Origin: Halalkalibacter krulwichiae
Lineage (GTDB): Bacteria > Bacillota > Bacilli > Bacillales > Bacillaceae_D
Assembly: GCF_002109385.1 (NCBI RefSeq)
Contig: NZ_CP020814.1
Span: 3,681,501 to 3,745,500 of the forward strand
Direction of reading: 5' to 3'
Length of the DNA: 64,000 nt
Positions 18,421-26,714 of this stretch are shown here, piece by piece. Position 1 is the first letter of the stretch. Every line of letters begins with the position of its first letter. A program made the translations under genes and the position numbers. Below the pieces are notes generated by a model. That model did no database searches, was not told the DNA's origin, and was given only the letters and a program-made list of their open reading frames with translations.

Positions 18421-18467
18421 AAAAAGGAAAGCCACTGAAAAAGTAAATGTTTGACTTTTTTCAGCGG
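18421..18467 (-). terminator. Terminator after rnr
   Basis: On the minus strand GCCGCTGAAAAA pairs with TTTTTCAGTGGC (one wobble), followed by TTTCCTTTTT. It suggests smpB also has its own start of transcription. Confidence 0.75.
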
Positions 18468-18505
18468 CTTCTTTCAGGGTTCCTGATTTTCCTATCTGAG
18501 CTGAA

Positions 18506-20896
18506 TTACTTCCGACGCTTTTTCCCTTTTTTTCGCTTAACACTCGGAGCATTCTCATAAAACTTCTTCTTTTTACGTCCACCTGATTTCTCAGCTTTGG
18601 CTCCAGCAGCGCCTTCTTTCCCTCTGCCTTTAGCTCCGTCCTTGCCTCGGCCCTTTCCACCATTACGGCCTTTAGCGCCAGTTCCATTACGTCCGCCACC
18701 TCGGCTTTCACGCTTCCCGCCAACAATCACTTTTGGACGATCTCGTGCTTCGCGGCGTTCTCGCGGCTTCATACCAACGACTTCAAAGTCAATCGAAGCT
18801 TCATCGACATTAACATTTGTCACTTTCACTTCAATTTCATCACCAATTCTAAATGTCTTCCCTGTTCGCTCACCGATCATCGCATAATGCTTTTCATCAT
18901 AATGATAGTAATCATCGGTTAAATAACTAACATGAACAAGTCCTTCGATTGTGTTTTCAAGTTCAACGAACATTCCAAAATTGGTTACACCGCTAATCAT
19001 ACCTGTAAATGTTTCGCCAATTTTATCTTCCATATACTGAGCTTTTTTCACACTATCGGTATCGCGCTCCGCTTCAACCGCACGTCTTTCCATTTCAGAA
19101 GCATGACGTGTCAGCTCTGGTAGAATTGCATTCATTCGTTCCTGTGTTGCTTCATCAACATTGCCTTTTACGATATATTCACGGATCAACCTATGAACAA
19201 GCAAGTCAGGATAACGTCTGATTGGTGAAGTAAAATGAGTATAATATTCAGTTGATAAGCCAAAGTGACCAAGACTATTTGTATCGTATTTTGCTTGCTG
19301 CATCGAGCGAAGCATTACAGTACTAATAACTGTTTCTTCTGGCTCTCCTTTTATTTCTTCAAGCAGTTTTTGCAACGCACGCGGATGTACTGTGTTCGCA
19401 TTTCCTCGCACGACATAACCGAAGTTTGTAATAAACTCAAGGAATTTTCCTAGTTTCTCCGCATCTGGATCTTCATGAATGCGGTACACAAACGGAAGCT
19501 TAAGCCAGTGGAAATGTTCTGCTACCGTTTCATTGGCAGCTAACATAAATTCCTCAATTAATTTCTCTGCAACAGAACGTGTGCGAAGAACGACATCGGT
19601 TGGCTTTCCTTCCTCATCAACCAATACCTTTGCTTCTTTGAAGTCAAAATCAATCGCTCCACGGTCAAAACGCTTTTTACGAAGAATGGCCGCTAATTGT
19701 TCCATTTCTTCAAAAAACGGCACAAGCGCTTCGTAGCGACTTCGCGTCTCTTCATCTTGATCAACTAAGATTTTATTTACATCGGCATAGGTCATACGCT
19801 CTGTCGTTTTAATGACACTTTCGAAAATCTCATGACCAACAACTTGCCCGTTTGTATCGATTTCCATTTCACATGTGAGCGTTAGGCGATCAACTTGTGG
19901 ATTTAAGCTACAAATCCCATTAGAAAGACGATGTGGAATCATTGGGATGACTCGGTCTACCAAATAAACACTTGTCGCACGATCAGCTGCTTCCTTGTCT
20001 ATAGGTGATCCCTCTTTGACATAATGACTGACATCAGCAATGGAAACACCTAGCAAATAGTTGCCATTGTCAAGACGTCTAACATGTACAGCGTCATCCA
20101 AATCTTTCGCATCTGCACCATCAATGGTTACTATCGTTTCATCGCGTAAGTCTCGTCGGCCCTTTGTATCATCTGGATCAATCGTCTCTGGAACTGAGTT
20201 CGCATGGTTAATTACCTCTTCTGGGAACTCAGTCGGAATACCATGCTTATAGATAATTGAAAGAATATCCATACCTGGATCGTTTTTATGACCAAGTACT
20301 TTAATTACTTGTCCTTCCGCACTCATGCGTCCTTCCGGGTACTTGATGATTTTGACAACAACTTTATGACCATCAATCGCTCCTCCGGCGTTATCCTTTG
20401 GAATGAATATGTCATTGGCAATTCGCTTATCATCCGCAACGACAAATCCATACGAACCTTGATCCGAATAGGTTCCGACAACCTCTGACGTTCCCCGTTC
20501 TAGTATTCGAATGACTTGTCCCTCAGGTCTTGTACCTGATGACTTTTGATTTAAACGAACTAGTACGGTATCGCCATTCATGGCACTGTTTAAATCGCCA
20601 CTCGTTACATAGACATCATCCATGCCCTCTACTTCAGGAAGGATGAATGCAAATCCTTTAGCATGACCTTGAACTCGCCCACGTACAAGGTTCATTTTTT
20701 CTGGAATGCCATAGCGATCCGTTCTTGTTCGAACAATTAACCCTCTATTCTCCAGTTCATTTAATGATTTCACTAATTCTTTAAACTCGTCGCTTCCTTG
20801 AATGTTAAACGCTTCTTCAATCTCTGTAATAGAAAGAGGCTTTTCCGCCGTTTCGCGAAAGTGACTTAATAATTGTTGTATTTGTTCTTCGTTCAA
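18506..20896 (-). CDS. rnr: Ribonuclease R
   Basis: The 796-residue protein has an N-terminal winged-helix domain (to about residue 65), cold-shock domains, the RNB catalytic domain with [16 protein letters not shown] (the Asp cluster that binds metal, near residue 280) and an S1 domain near residues 640-720. A very basic Gly/Lys/Arg tail of about 70 residues ends it. It degrades structured RNA 3' to 5' and works with SmpB-tmRNA in clearing faulty mRNA. A GAAAGGAG ribosome site supports the start. It lies downstream of the esterase gene in a likely operon. Confidence 0.96.
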   Translation of the reverse strand: MNEEQIQQLLSHFRETAEKPLSITEIEEAFNIQGSDEFKELVKSLNELENRGLIVRTRTDRYGIPEKMNLVRGRVQGHAKGFAFILPEVEGMDDVYVTSGDLNSAMNGDTVLVRLNQKSSGTRPEGQVIRILERGTSEVVGTYSDQGSYGFVVADDKRIANDIFIPKDNAGGAIDGHKVVVKIIKYPEGRMSAEGQVIKVLGHKNDPGMDILSIIYKHGIPTEFPEEVINHANSVPETIDPDDTKGRRDLRDETIVTIDGADAKDLDDAVHVRRLDNGNYLLGVSIADVSHYVKEGSPIDKEAADRATSVYLVDRVIPMIPHRLSNGICSLNPQVDRLTLTCEMEIDTNGQVVGHEIFESVIKTTERMTYADVNKILVDQDEETRSRYEALVPFFEEMEQLAAILRKKRFDRGAIDFDFKEAKVLVDEEGKPTDVVLRTRSVAEKLIEEFMLAANETVAEHFHWLKLPFVYRIHEDPDAEKLGKFLEFITNFGYVVRGNANTVHPRALQKLLEEIKGEPEETVISTVMLRSMQQAKYDTNSLGHFGLSTEYYTHFTSPIRRYPDLLVHRLIREYIVKGNVDEATQERMNAILPELTRHASEMERRAVEAERDTDSVKKAQYMEDKIGETFTGMISGVTNFGMFVELENTIEGLVHVSYLTDDYYHYDEKHYAMIGERTGKTFRIGDEIEVKVTNVNVDEASIDFEVVGMKPRERREARDRPKVIVGGKRESRGGGRNGTGAKGRNGGKGRGKDGAKGRGKEGAAGAKAEKSGGRKKKKFYENAPSVKRKKGKKRRK

Positions 20897-20944
20897 TTGA
20901 TAAACTCCTTTCGTTCAAACAGCTTCTCTCTATGAGATGTTTGG

Positions 20945-21691
20945 CTAAACTGACCAATCGAGTTTTTCCAAAAACTGATAGACATCTTCATGAAGCTGTT
21001 CTTTCTCTTTTCCTAATGTAATGACATGTGTTGAATTTTCATACCATTTTAATGATTTCTCTTCGGCTTCAACTGTGTCATGAATGATGTTGGCACTGTC
21101 GATATCAATCATTTCATCATGACGGGCTTGTACAACAAATGTTGGCGAGTAAATATAATCAAGATTTTCTTTTACATCCTCTATCAGTTGTTGTAATGCT
21201 TTTAATGTTCCCATTGGTGTCTCTTTAAAAGCATTCATCTCTTGTTCAATTTGCTCTTCCGGCTTTTGTTCTAGCTTTTTATACCCTTTTGCATAAGCAA
21301 GAACCCCTTCATAAATTGCTGATTCTGTCTTAGGCCTCATTGGGGCACACATTGGCACAATTCCCTTTATAGGTAGAGTGTACCCGATTTTTAGTGAGAA
21401 TACCCCTCCTAAGGACAAGCCGCATACCGCTATCTCTTCATATCCTTCATCTTTTAAATACTGATACCCAGAAATGACATCGTCCCACCAATCTTCAGGT
21501 CCCGTATGTACTAATTCTTCAGGAGGTACGCCATGTCCTTTATATAATGGAGCATGGCAAGTATAACCTTGTTTCTGCAAATAACGACCAAGCATCCTTA
21601 CATCTGCCGTCGTTCCGGTAAAACCGTGCAAAAGCAAAACGGCTCGTTTCCCTCCTTCAAACGTAAATGGCTTAGGAGCAACTACTTTCAT
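20945..21691 (-). CDS. Carboxylesterase, Est30 type
   Basis: This 248-residue alpha/beta hydrolase has the oxyanion region LLLHGFTGT, the nucleophile elbow GLSLGG (Ser near residue 93), an Asp in ARHDEMID and a catalytic His in [10 protein letters not shown]. Length and motifs match the Est30 carboxylesterase of Geobacillus and the Bacillus homologue encoded near secG and rnr. Its N-terminus overlaps the end of the upstream hydrolase gene by 20 bp. It hydrolyses short-chain esters in vitro; the natural substrate is not known. Confidence 0.88.
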   Translation of the reverse strand: MKVVAPKPFTFEGGKRAVLLLHGFTGTTADVRMLGRYLQKQGYTCHAPLYKGHGVPPEELVHTGPEDWWDDVISGYQYLKDEGYEEIAVCGLSLGGVFSLKIGYTLPIKGIVPMCAPMRPKTESAIYEGVLAYAKGYKKLEQKPEEQIEQEMNAFKETPMGTLKALQQLIEDVKENLDYIYSPTFVVQARHDEMIDIDSANIIHDTVEAEEKSLKWYENSTHVITLGKEKEQLHEDVYQFLEKLDWSV

Positions 21692-22400
21692 CTACATCGT
21701 CTTCCTCTCTACATAAAAATGATTCGACTTTTTCAATTAATAACTCTCTCTCAAAACCATGACAAATAAGGTGTTTTGACTTTGGTAAGAAGGCTAATGC
21801 CTTTTTATTTGAACCAATGTTCTGATATAAATACAGCGCACTCTTTTTCGGGACAATGCCATCTAACTCACCTTGTAAGATAAGCGTTGGAACCTTTACC
21901 CGATTTACATATGGTTTAATCTTTTTCACGACCTGCATAAATTGCATAACGGCTGACATCGGTGTTTCAACGACTTTTTTGTGATAGTGCTTGAAATGTT
22001 CATCATGATCCAGCTCTCCTTTTAAACGAAGACGTACGATATCCTTCAATTCTTGGATGAGCTGTTGGGGATTCACATAATAAGCCGCGGCACTTAACAG
22101 CACTAATTTTTCTACAGGGTATTTTGCAGCGATATAAGACGCTAACATACCTCCCATCGAAAACCCAACCACATACACTTTATCACACCGCTTTAGTAGT
22201 TCCCTGATTGCTACTTCTGCGACTAACACCCATTCCTGATACGTCACTTCTTTTAAATTGCCTGTAGGTCCGTGACCCGGTAGTGTCGGCGTATACACAA
22301 GCCATTTCTTTTCATTTAAAAAATAGGTTGAGATCGGCTCCACTTCCCATGGCTCTCCCGTAAATCCATGCAAACAAAGACAACCAATCATCTCACTCAC
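21672..22400 (-). CDS. Alpha/beta hydrolase (second esterase-like protein)
   Basis: The 242-residue protein has [15 protein letters not shown], the nucleophile elbow GFSMGGM (Ser near residue 87), [10 protein letters not shown] near the expected acid and SKHLICHG with the catalytic His. It is related to the next gene and probably arose by an old tandem duplication. It heads the unit hydrolase-esterase-rnr behind a strong promoter at 22454-22482. The substrate is unknown; the catalytic triad looks complete. Confidence 0.8.
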   Translation of the reverse strand: MSEMIGCLCLHGFTGEPWEVEPISTYFLNEKKWLVYTPTLPGHGPTGNLKEVTYQEWVLVAEVAIRELLKRCDKVYVVGFSMGGMLASYIAAKYPVEKLVLLSAAAYYVNPQQLIQELKDIVRLRLKGELDHDEHFKHYHKKVVETPMSAVMQFMQVVKKIKPYVNRVKVPTLILQGELDGIVPKKSALYLYQNIGSNKKALAFLPKSKHLICHGFERELLIEKVESFLCREEDDVDESSCS

Positions 22401-22453
22401 CTTTTTCTTCTTGATTTTGAAATTAGTTGATTCGTAAGGAACGTTAATTTATT

Positions 22454-22482
22454 TTATTATTTCCCGTTCATAAGAGTGTCAA
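22454..22482 (-). promoter_or_regulatory. Sigma-A promoter of the esterase-rnr unit
   Basis: On the minus strand a perfect TTGACA -35 (22477-22482) and TAATAA -10 (22454-22459) are separated by 17 bases. Confidence 0.7.
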
Positions 22483-22550
22483 AACAAGCTTCTTATTAAG
22501 CGTACTCTTGTTGCTTACGGCAAGCAAGGGATCAGACTTTGCCTATGCAC

Positions 22551-22579
22551 AAAAAAACAGCAGGCTATTGCCTACCGCT
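22551..22579 (-). terminator. Terminator of secG
   Basis: On the minus strand a 10-bp stem with G.U pairs (AGCGGTAGGC / GCCTGCTGTT) and an AATA loop runs into seven T. Confidence 0.75.
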
Positions 22580-22580
22580 T

Positions 22581-22810
22581 TTAGATTAAATATGCAACTG
22601 CAATGGTTAGAACAAAAAATAGTACAGCTAAAACTATGGTTGCTTTTCCTAAAACGGCATCAATACCACGAGCCTTCTGCTTCCCCATTAGCTGCTCTGC
22701 CCACCAGAAATAGCACCTGAAAGTCCAGCACTACGACCAGATTGTAATAATACAACTGCAATTAAACTGATTGATACGATCACAAGTAAAACCGTTGCTA
22801 CTCCAAGCAT
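22581..22810 (-). pseudogene. secG: Preprotein translocase subunit SecG with one apparent frameshift
   Basis: From the ATG at 22810 the frame reads a first helix, [17 protein letters not shown], and then stops early. One added G in the GGG run at 22700-22702 restores [21 protein letters not shown] and a second helix ending at 22581. The repaired length is 76 residues, the same as Bacillus subtilis SecG. SecG joins SecYE in the membrane channel and aids export. The gene lies upstream of the esterase-rnr unit as in other Bacilli and has its own terminator. SecG is not essential in B. subtilis, so real loss is possible, but a homopolymer error is more likely. Confidence 0.85.
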
Positions 22811-22914
22811 GAATTACACCTCCAAGCACAGTTTGCGCTAGTATTACTGTACCACAGAAAGGCTACAAGGCTCAAGACATTTCCCAAACACTCTCTTGTT
22901 CAACTCGTTTTGTA

Positions 22915-22943
22915 GCATAAATATTTCTTTTCCCCAAATACTA
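22915..22943 (+). promoter_or_regulatory. Candidate sigma-G promoter of sspH
   Basis: GCATA (22915-22919), a 17-base gap and AATACTA (22937-22943) resemble the forespore sigma-G pattern ahead of a small acid-soluble spore protein gene. Confidence 0.5.
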
Positions 22944-22973
22944 AGACTATAACTTATAAAAGGAGTGAAACAT

Positions 22974-23156
22974 ATGGATGCAAATCGAGTCAAACAAATC
23001 CTTTCCTCTTCTGCTGATATCGATGTCACATACAATGGAACGTCGGTATGGATTGACCAGTTAAACGAAGATGGCAAGACAGCTACGGTTCATTTAAGAG
23101 GCCCGTTAGAAGAGCGAACACAAGTAGACATTTCTGAGCTAAACGAAGAAGTGTAG
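22974..23156 (+). CDS. sspH: Small acid-soluble spore protein H
   Basis: The 60-residue protein begins MDANRVKQILSSSADIDVTYNG and contains SVWIDQLNEDGKTATVHL, the SspH family pattern. SspH proteins are minor spore-core proteins made in the forespore. The ATG at 22974 has AAAGGAG at a good distance; the in-frame GTG three codons earlier overlaps that site. A terminator follows at once, so it is monocistronic. Its presence shows the organism forms endospores. Confidence 0.93.
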   Translation: MDANRVKQILSSSADIDVTYNGTSVWIDQLNEDGKTATVHLRGPLEERTQVDISELNEEV

Positions 23157-23174
23157 ACTACATATTGGATTTGA

Positions 23175-23207
23175 AAGTGACTCAGAAGCTTGAGTCACTT
23201 GTTTTTA
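23175..23207 (+). terminator. Terminator of sspH
   Basis: A perfect 10-bp stem AAGTGACTCA/TGAGTCACTT with a six-base loop is followed by GTTTTT. Confidence 0.88.
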
Positions 23208-23244
23208 TGTAAAATCAGGCAGTTTCTATCACTTTAAACATCTA

Positions 23245-23278
23245 GGGACGTTTCAAATGTTTGAAACGCCCCTTTTTC
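23245..23278 (+). terminator. Second hairpin between sspH and the Gln-rich gene
   Basis: GGGACGTTTCAAA pairs with TTTGAAACGCCCC (one mismatch) around a TG loop, with five T on the plus strand. It lies between convergent genes and may also serve the minus-strand gene ending at 23280. Confidence 0.6.
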
Positions 23279-23279
23279 A

Positions 23280-23660
23280 TTATTGTAGATTTTGCTCAGA
23301 AGCCATTGCTTCGTATACTTGCTTTTGAGCTTGGAACACTTCTTCTCTTTCTTGGACAACTTGGTGTTTCTTTTGAATCACATCTTGCTGCGTCTGTCGC
23401 AGCTGTTGTTGTTTGCTCGTCACCTGCTGATGCATTTGCTCAAGATCAAGTTTCTGTTGCTGCACTTGCTGCTGCGCTTGTTGAAGTTGTTGCTGTGCTT
23501 GCTGCAGCTCTTGATTTTCCATTTGAAGCTTCTGCTGTGCTTGTTGCAACGCAGATTGCGCTTGCTGTAACTGCTCGGGTGATCCACTTGTCTGCGCTTC
23601 AATTAAAGCCGCGTTGGCTTCTTCTAACAAAAGTTGAGCAGGATTCGTATCTGGATTCAT
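23280..23660 (-). CDS. Glutamine-rich coiled-coil protein, unknown function
   Basis: The 126-residue product is almost one long predicted coiled coil: from residue 28 onward it is dominated by Gln, Leu, Ala, Lys and Glu with QQAQQQL-like repeats. There is no signal peptide or membrane segment. GGAGG lies 9 bases before the ATG, so translation is likely. The composition makes homology hard to judge, and I know no family for it. It lies between sspH and a MerR-type regulator gene; a spore-related or structural role is only a guess. Confidence 0.6.
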   Translation of the reverse strand: MNPDTNPAQLLLEEANAALIEAQTSGSPEQLQQAQSALQQAQQKLQMENQELQQAQQQLQQAQQQVQQQKLDLEQMHQQVTSKQQQLRQTQQDVIQKKHQVVQEREEVFQAQKQVYEAMASEQNLQ

Positions 23661-23760
23661 GATAAGATACCTCCAATTCCTTTGATTGAGTTTACGTGCC
23701 CAATCATATCGTGCGCATTAAACACTTTTCTATCCTGTGCAATCACTGGCAGAACGGTTT

Positions 23761-24501
23761 TTACAAACCCTCCTTCTCATCAGCAAAATAAGCCATCGCT
23801 TCGCTCATAAACTGAGCTAATCCTTCACCATATTGGTCAATATTTTTCGTGAAACGCTCATCAACGATATACATTTGACCAAGTCCTTTAAAGGCCTCTT
23901 TTGAATACGTACCAAAATGTGTATTTAAACACTCAAACCATTCTTTAATGGCTGCTTGTGACTGTTCTGATTGAGGCGAAATATGTCTCAATGAAGCAAG
24001 CTGAGAATAAATGTCTCGTACTTTCTGCTCAGTCTCTTTTGACATTCCTGCCACTTTCTTTTTAGATTGCTCAATAGCTTCATCTCCCCAGCGCTCGCGG
24101 GCCTCTTTTTCATAGCGGTTGTCACTAAAGTCAAATCCATCAATTTTTTCAGTATCTGTCATCTCTACTTCTCCTTTCAAATGTTTCATCGATTTCTCTA
24201 CATTTTGAATCAACGCGTCTAGCTGATTACGCTTTTGAATTAATTTTGTCCGATGTTGTTCTAACGCTTGCTGTTTGTCAAATGAAGAGCTGTGGATGAT
24301 TTGCTTAATGTCTTTCAAAGAAAAATCCAACTCCCGATAAAACAAAATTTGTTGCAACATCTCCAAGTCTTCCTGCAAGTAAAGACGATATCCCGTATCA
24401 GTTTGTTGCAATGGTGACAACAGGCCTATTTCATCATAGTAATGGAGGGTTCGAATACTGATCCCAACCAAGTCAGCAACTTCCTTTACTTTCCAAGCCA
24501 T
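23761..24501 (-). CDS. MerR-family regulator, Mta/TipAL type with TipAS-like effector domain
   Basis: The 246-residue protein has the MerR winged-helix N-terminus (VKEVADLVGISIRTLHYYDEIGLLSP), a dimer coiled coil at about residues 80-115 and a C-terminal TipAS-type helical domain (from about residue 125, with LGQMYIVDERFTKNIDQYGEG). This matches Mta of Bacillus, an activator of multidrug-efflux genes that also controls itself. The promoter 24528-24558 has the 19-base spacer these regulators need. No efflux gene is adjacent, so its targets are likely elsewhere. Confidence 0.88.
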   Translation of the reverse strand: MAWKVKEVADLVGISIRTLHYYDEIGLLSPLQQTDTGYRLYLQEDLEMLQQILFYRELDFSLKDIKQIIHSSSFDKQQALEQHRTKLIQKRNQLDALIQNVEKSMKHLKGEVEMTDTEKIDGFDFSDNRYEKEARERWGDEAIEQSKKKVAGMSKETEQKVRDIYSQLASLRHISPQSEQSQAAIKEWFECLNTHFGTYSKEAFKGLGQMYIVDERFTKNIDQYGEGLAQFMSEAMAYFADEKEGL

Positions 24502-24527
24502 CTCCTCCCTGCCTCCTTTCTATTTTC

Positions 24528-24558
24528 ACTGTAAGCCATCACGTAACGTTAGAGTCAA
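24528..24558 (-). promoter_or_regulatory. MerR-type promoter/operator of the Mta-like gene
   Basis: TTGACT (24553-24558) and TACAGT (24528-24533) are separated by 19 bases, with the dyad-like CTAACGTTACGTGAT between them. A 19-base spacer is the mark of MerR-controlled promoters, which supports autoregulation. Confidence 0.7.
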
Positions 24559-24607
24559 CGGGAAATATTGAAATAATGGAATCCCTTCACTATCAATAAA
24601 AAAAGAC

Positions 24608-24652
24608 TTAAATAAACGTTTGTTTAACACAATTAAACAAACGTTTATTTAA
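24608..24652. repeat. Perfect 20-bp inverted repeat with 5-base spacer
   Basis: The arm TTAAATAAACGTTTGTTTAA and its exact complement flank CACAA. Each arm is itself a near-palindrome around AACGTT. On the minus strand GTCTTTTTTT follows, so it could be a weak terminator. The internal symmetry also suits a TetR-type operator. Confidence 0.65.
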
Positions 24653-24661
24653 TGAAAGGCT

Positions 24662-24684
24662 AAAGGGTGTCTAGGACACCCTTT
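24662..24684 (-). terminator. Terminator of the catabolic operon
   Basis: A perfect 10-bp stem AAAGGGTGTC/GACACCCTTT with a CTA loop lies directly after the quinone reductase stop codon. Confidence 0.72.
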
Positions 24685-24687
24685 ACG

Positions 24688-25383
24688 CTACTTATCAAAC
24701 GGTTTGGCAACCGTAAAGGCCTTTGCAATTCGAGCGACACGCTCTCCTAATCGAGATGCCATTGTTAATTCTTCTTCAACAGGGATCCTTGAACCATCTG
24801 GTCCTGCTAATGTAGAGACTCCATAAGGGGAGCAGCCAATCGCTTGATCAGTTAAATACTCTGGGTTCTCTGTATATGGGAGCCCAACAAACAGCATTCC
24901 GAGATGAAGAAGCGGAACTAATGATGAAAGAAGTGTCGCCTCATGTCCTCCGTGTATGGAGCCCGCACTTGTGAACAATGCTGTTGGCTTCCCTTCTAAA
25001 TCACCCGTCGTACAAAATTGACCGGCTTGATCAAGAAAAGATTTCACTTGCGCTGGCATTGAACCTAAATACGTCGGAAATCCCCAGATGATACCGTCTG
25101 CTAATCGCAAATCCTCCATCGCCGCGATCGGAATACTCGCTTGTTCTTCCTGTACGCGGTCATAATCTTCCACTCGTTTCGTTAATTTAAAATGTTGACC
25201 AAGTCCTTCCTCTTTTTGATTGCTTCGCTGGTTGACGACACGAATAGATGGATCGTTGAATTCTGGGATTCGAACAAGTTTATAACGAACACCCTCAACC
25301 CGTTCGACTCCCTTTGCGATTGCTTCACTTAATGTCGCTATATGTCCAAATGCACTGTAATACACAATAACAACCTCCGTCAT
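24688..25383 (-). CDS. NAD(P)H:quinone oxidoreductase, flavodoxin/WrbA type
   Basis: The 231-residue flavoprotein has the FMN-binding YYSAFGHIATLSEAI loop at the N-terminus, GIIWGFPTYLGSMPAQVKSFLDQ and the TSAGSIHGGHEATLLS segment typical of WrbA-like enzymes. It is longer than classical WrbA, with an insertion around residues 45-85. It reduces quinones by two electrons with NAD(P)H. It is the last gene of the catabolic operon, 4 bp after an amidohydrolase, so it may protect against or handle a quinone-like product. That link is inference. Confidence 0.82.
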   Translation of the reverse strand: MTEVVIVYYSAFGHIATLSEAIAKGVERVEGVRYKLVRIPEFNDPSIRVVNQRSNQKEEGLGQHFKLTKRVEDYDRVQEEQASIPIAAMEDLRLADGIIWGFPTYLGSMPAQVKSFLDQAGQFCTTGDLEGKPTALFTSAGSIHGGHEATLLSSLVPLLHLGMLFVGLPYTENPEYLTDQAIGCSPYGVSTLAGPDGSRIPVEEELTMASRLGERVARIAKAFTVAKPFDK

Positions 25384-25387
25384 GTCA

Positions 25388-26701
25388 TCACCCTCTTCCT
25401 AATTGAATGGAACCATTCACTTCATAATGCCTACTCGTCGTCGTTGAAACGAGCCAACGCCCTCCTCCAAAAACAGCTCGTGTTTGTGGAAGTTCTGCAA
25501 ATAACCTTTCTACCGACGTAGCATCGATAATGACAAAATCGGCTTGTTGCCCGGTTGCAATACCCTTTTCTTGTTTTCCTGTAAGCTTAGCTGGTATATC
25601 TGTAATCATCTTTAAAAGTGTCGGTATATCCTCTTTTCCGCCCAAATGAGCGGTATAACCTGTTAATTGAGCAATTTGCAACAAATCTCCCCGTCCAAAT
25701 GGATGGAACGGGTCACATACATTATCAGATGCTGTAGCAATCGGAACACCAGCCTCTAGTAACTCACGGACTCTTGTAATTCCTCTGCGAATGATACCGG
25801 TATCCCCTCTTCCTTGTAAATATAAGTTTGCTGCCGGAAGTGTGATGGCTCCTAAATGCGCTTTTTTCATTTCCTCAATGACCATTTTCGCCTTTTGCTC
25901 CTCCATTGCTGCTAATGAACAAAGATGATCTACAACTACTTTCCCTTGATAGTGAAATTGCTTCGTTTTTTCGGCTATGTACAACACTGTATCAACAGCT
26001 GGATCATCGCTCTCATCTGTATGAAGATCGAGCGGCAAGTTGTGTTGTTTTGCATAAGAGAAAATCTCATCGATACACTCTAATGGCTTTTCACTAATGT
26101 GAGGAGCACCCCCAACGCCATCGATATCCATTTTTAACATTTTTTCAATTTTCGTTCGATCAAGATCAGTATAAGGATAATAGGGCAGCATCGGATAGAC
26201 CTGAATCGTCATGACAGAAGCTAGCTCTCGCTTTAATTCTAGGGCCATTCTGATTCCACGAAAGGTCGTTTCTTCCTGGACTCTCGTATTAAAGTCAATA
26301 TGAGTCCGTATCGTAGTCGTTCCATGAGCTAAGGCTCCTAAAGCCGTTTTTCTCATCCGCTCTTTCACTTGTTCATCCGTAAACGATTCGGATGCTTTCG
26401 TATAACTCTCTATCGCTTCTAGCAAAGTGCCACTTTTGTTTTCAGCAACAAAAAGGGTATGCGACTTATCTAGATGCATATGAGCATCGACCATTCCTGG
26501 TAAAAGGATCCGTCCTTCCCCGTCCCAGACAATATCATTTGTCGTCATTAATTCTTCTTGCAAATAAGAAAACGCGCGCTCCCCCTTTACCTTTGATGGA
26601 TGAGGAACTAACTCGACAACAGAACCATCTTTAATCGAAATAGTGTAAAATAGTTCTTTATCCAACGTTGGAATCTTAACATTGACGATTTTCATATTCA
26701 T
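25388..26701 (-). CDS. Cytosine-deaminase-like amidohydrolase (copy 2)
   Basis: This amidohydrolase-superfamily protein has the metal motif DAHMHLDK near the N-terminus, HTDESDD (metal His and catalytic Glu) and ATASDNVCDPFHPFGRGDLL near the C-terminal third. The pattern follows CodA-type deaminases, including creatinine and isocytosine deaminases. I start it at the ATG at 26701, 14 bp after the previous stop, with AAGGAGG 7 bases upstream; the open frame extends 13 codons further without support. Its substrate is probably a cyclic amidine or amide; cytosine itself is not proven. It is related to the gene just upstream. Confidence 0.82.
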   Translation of the reverse strand: MNMKIVNVKIPTLDKELFYTISIKDGSVVELVPHPSKVKGERAFSYLQEELMTTNDIVWDGEGRILLPGMVDAHMHLDKSHTLFVAENKSGTLLEAIESYTKASESFTDEQVKERMRKTALGALAHGTTTIRTHIDFNTRVQEETTFRGIRMALELKRELASVMTIQVYPMLPYYPYTDLDRTKIEKMLKMDIDGVGGAPHISEKPLECIDEIFSYAKQHNLPLDLHTDESDDPAVDTVLYIAEKTKQFHYQGKVVVDHLCSLAAMEEQKAKMVIEEMKKAHLGAITLPAANLYLQGRGDTGIIRRGITRVRELLEAGVPIATASDNVCDPFHPFGRGDLLQIAQLTGYTAHLGGKEDIPTLLKMITDIPAKLTGKQEKGIATGQQADFVIIDATSVERLFAELPQTRAVFGGGRWLVSTTTSRHYEVNGSIQLGRG

Positions 26702-26714
26702 TTCTCTTCCTCCT

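Noticed and set aside
22508..22720. 70-codon plus-strand ORF over secG
   Set aside because: It is antisense to the frameshifted secG gene.
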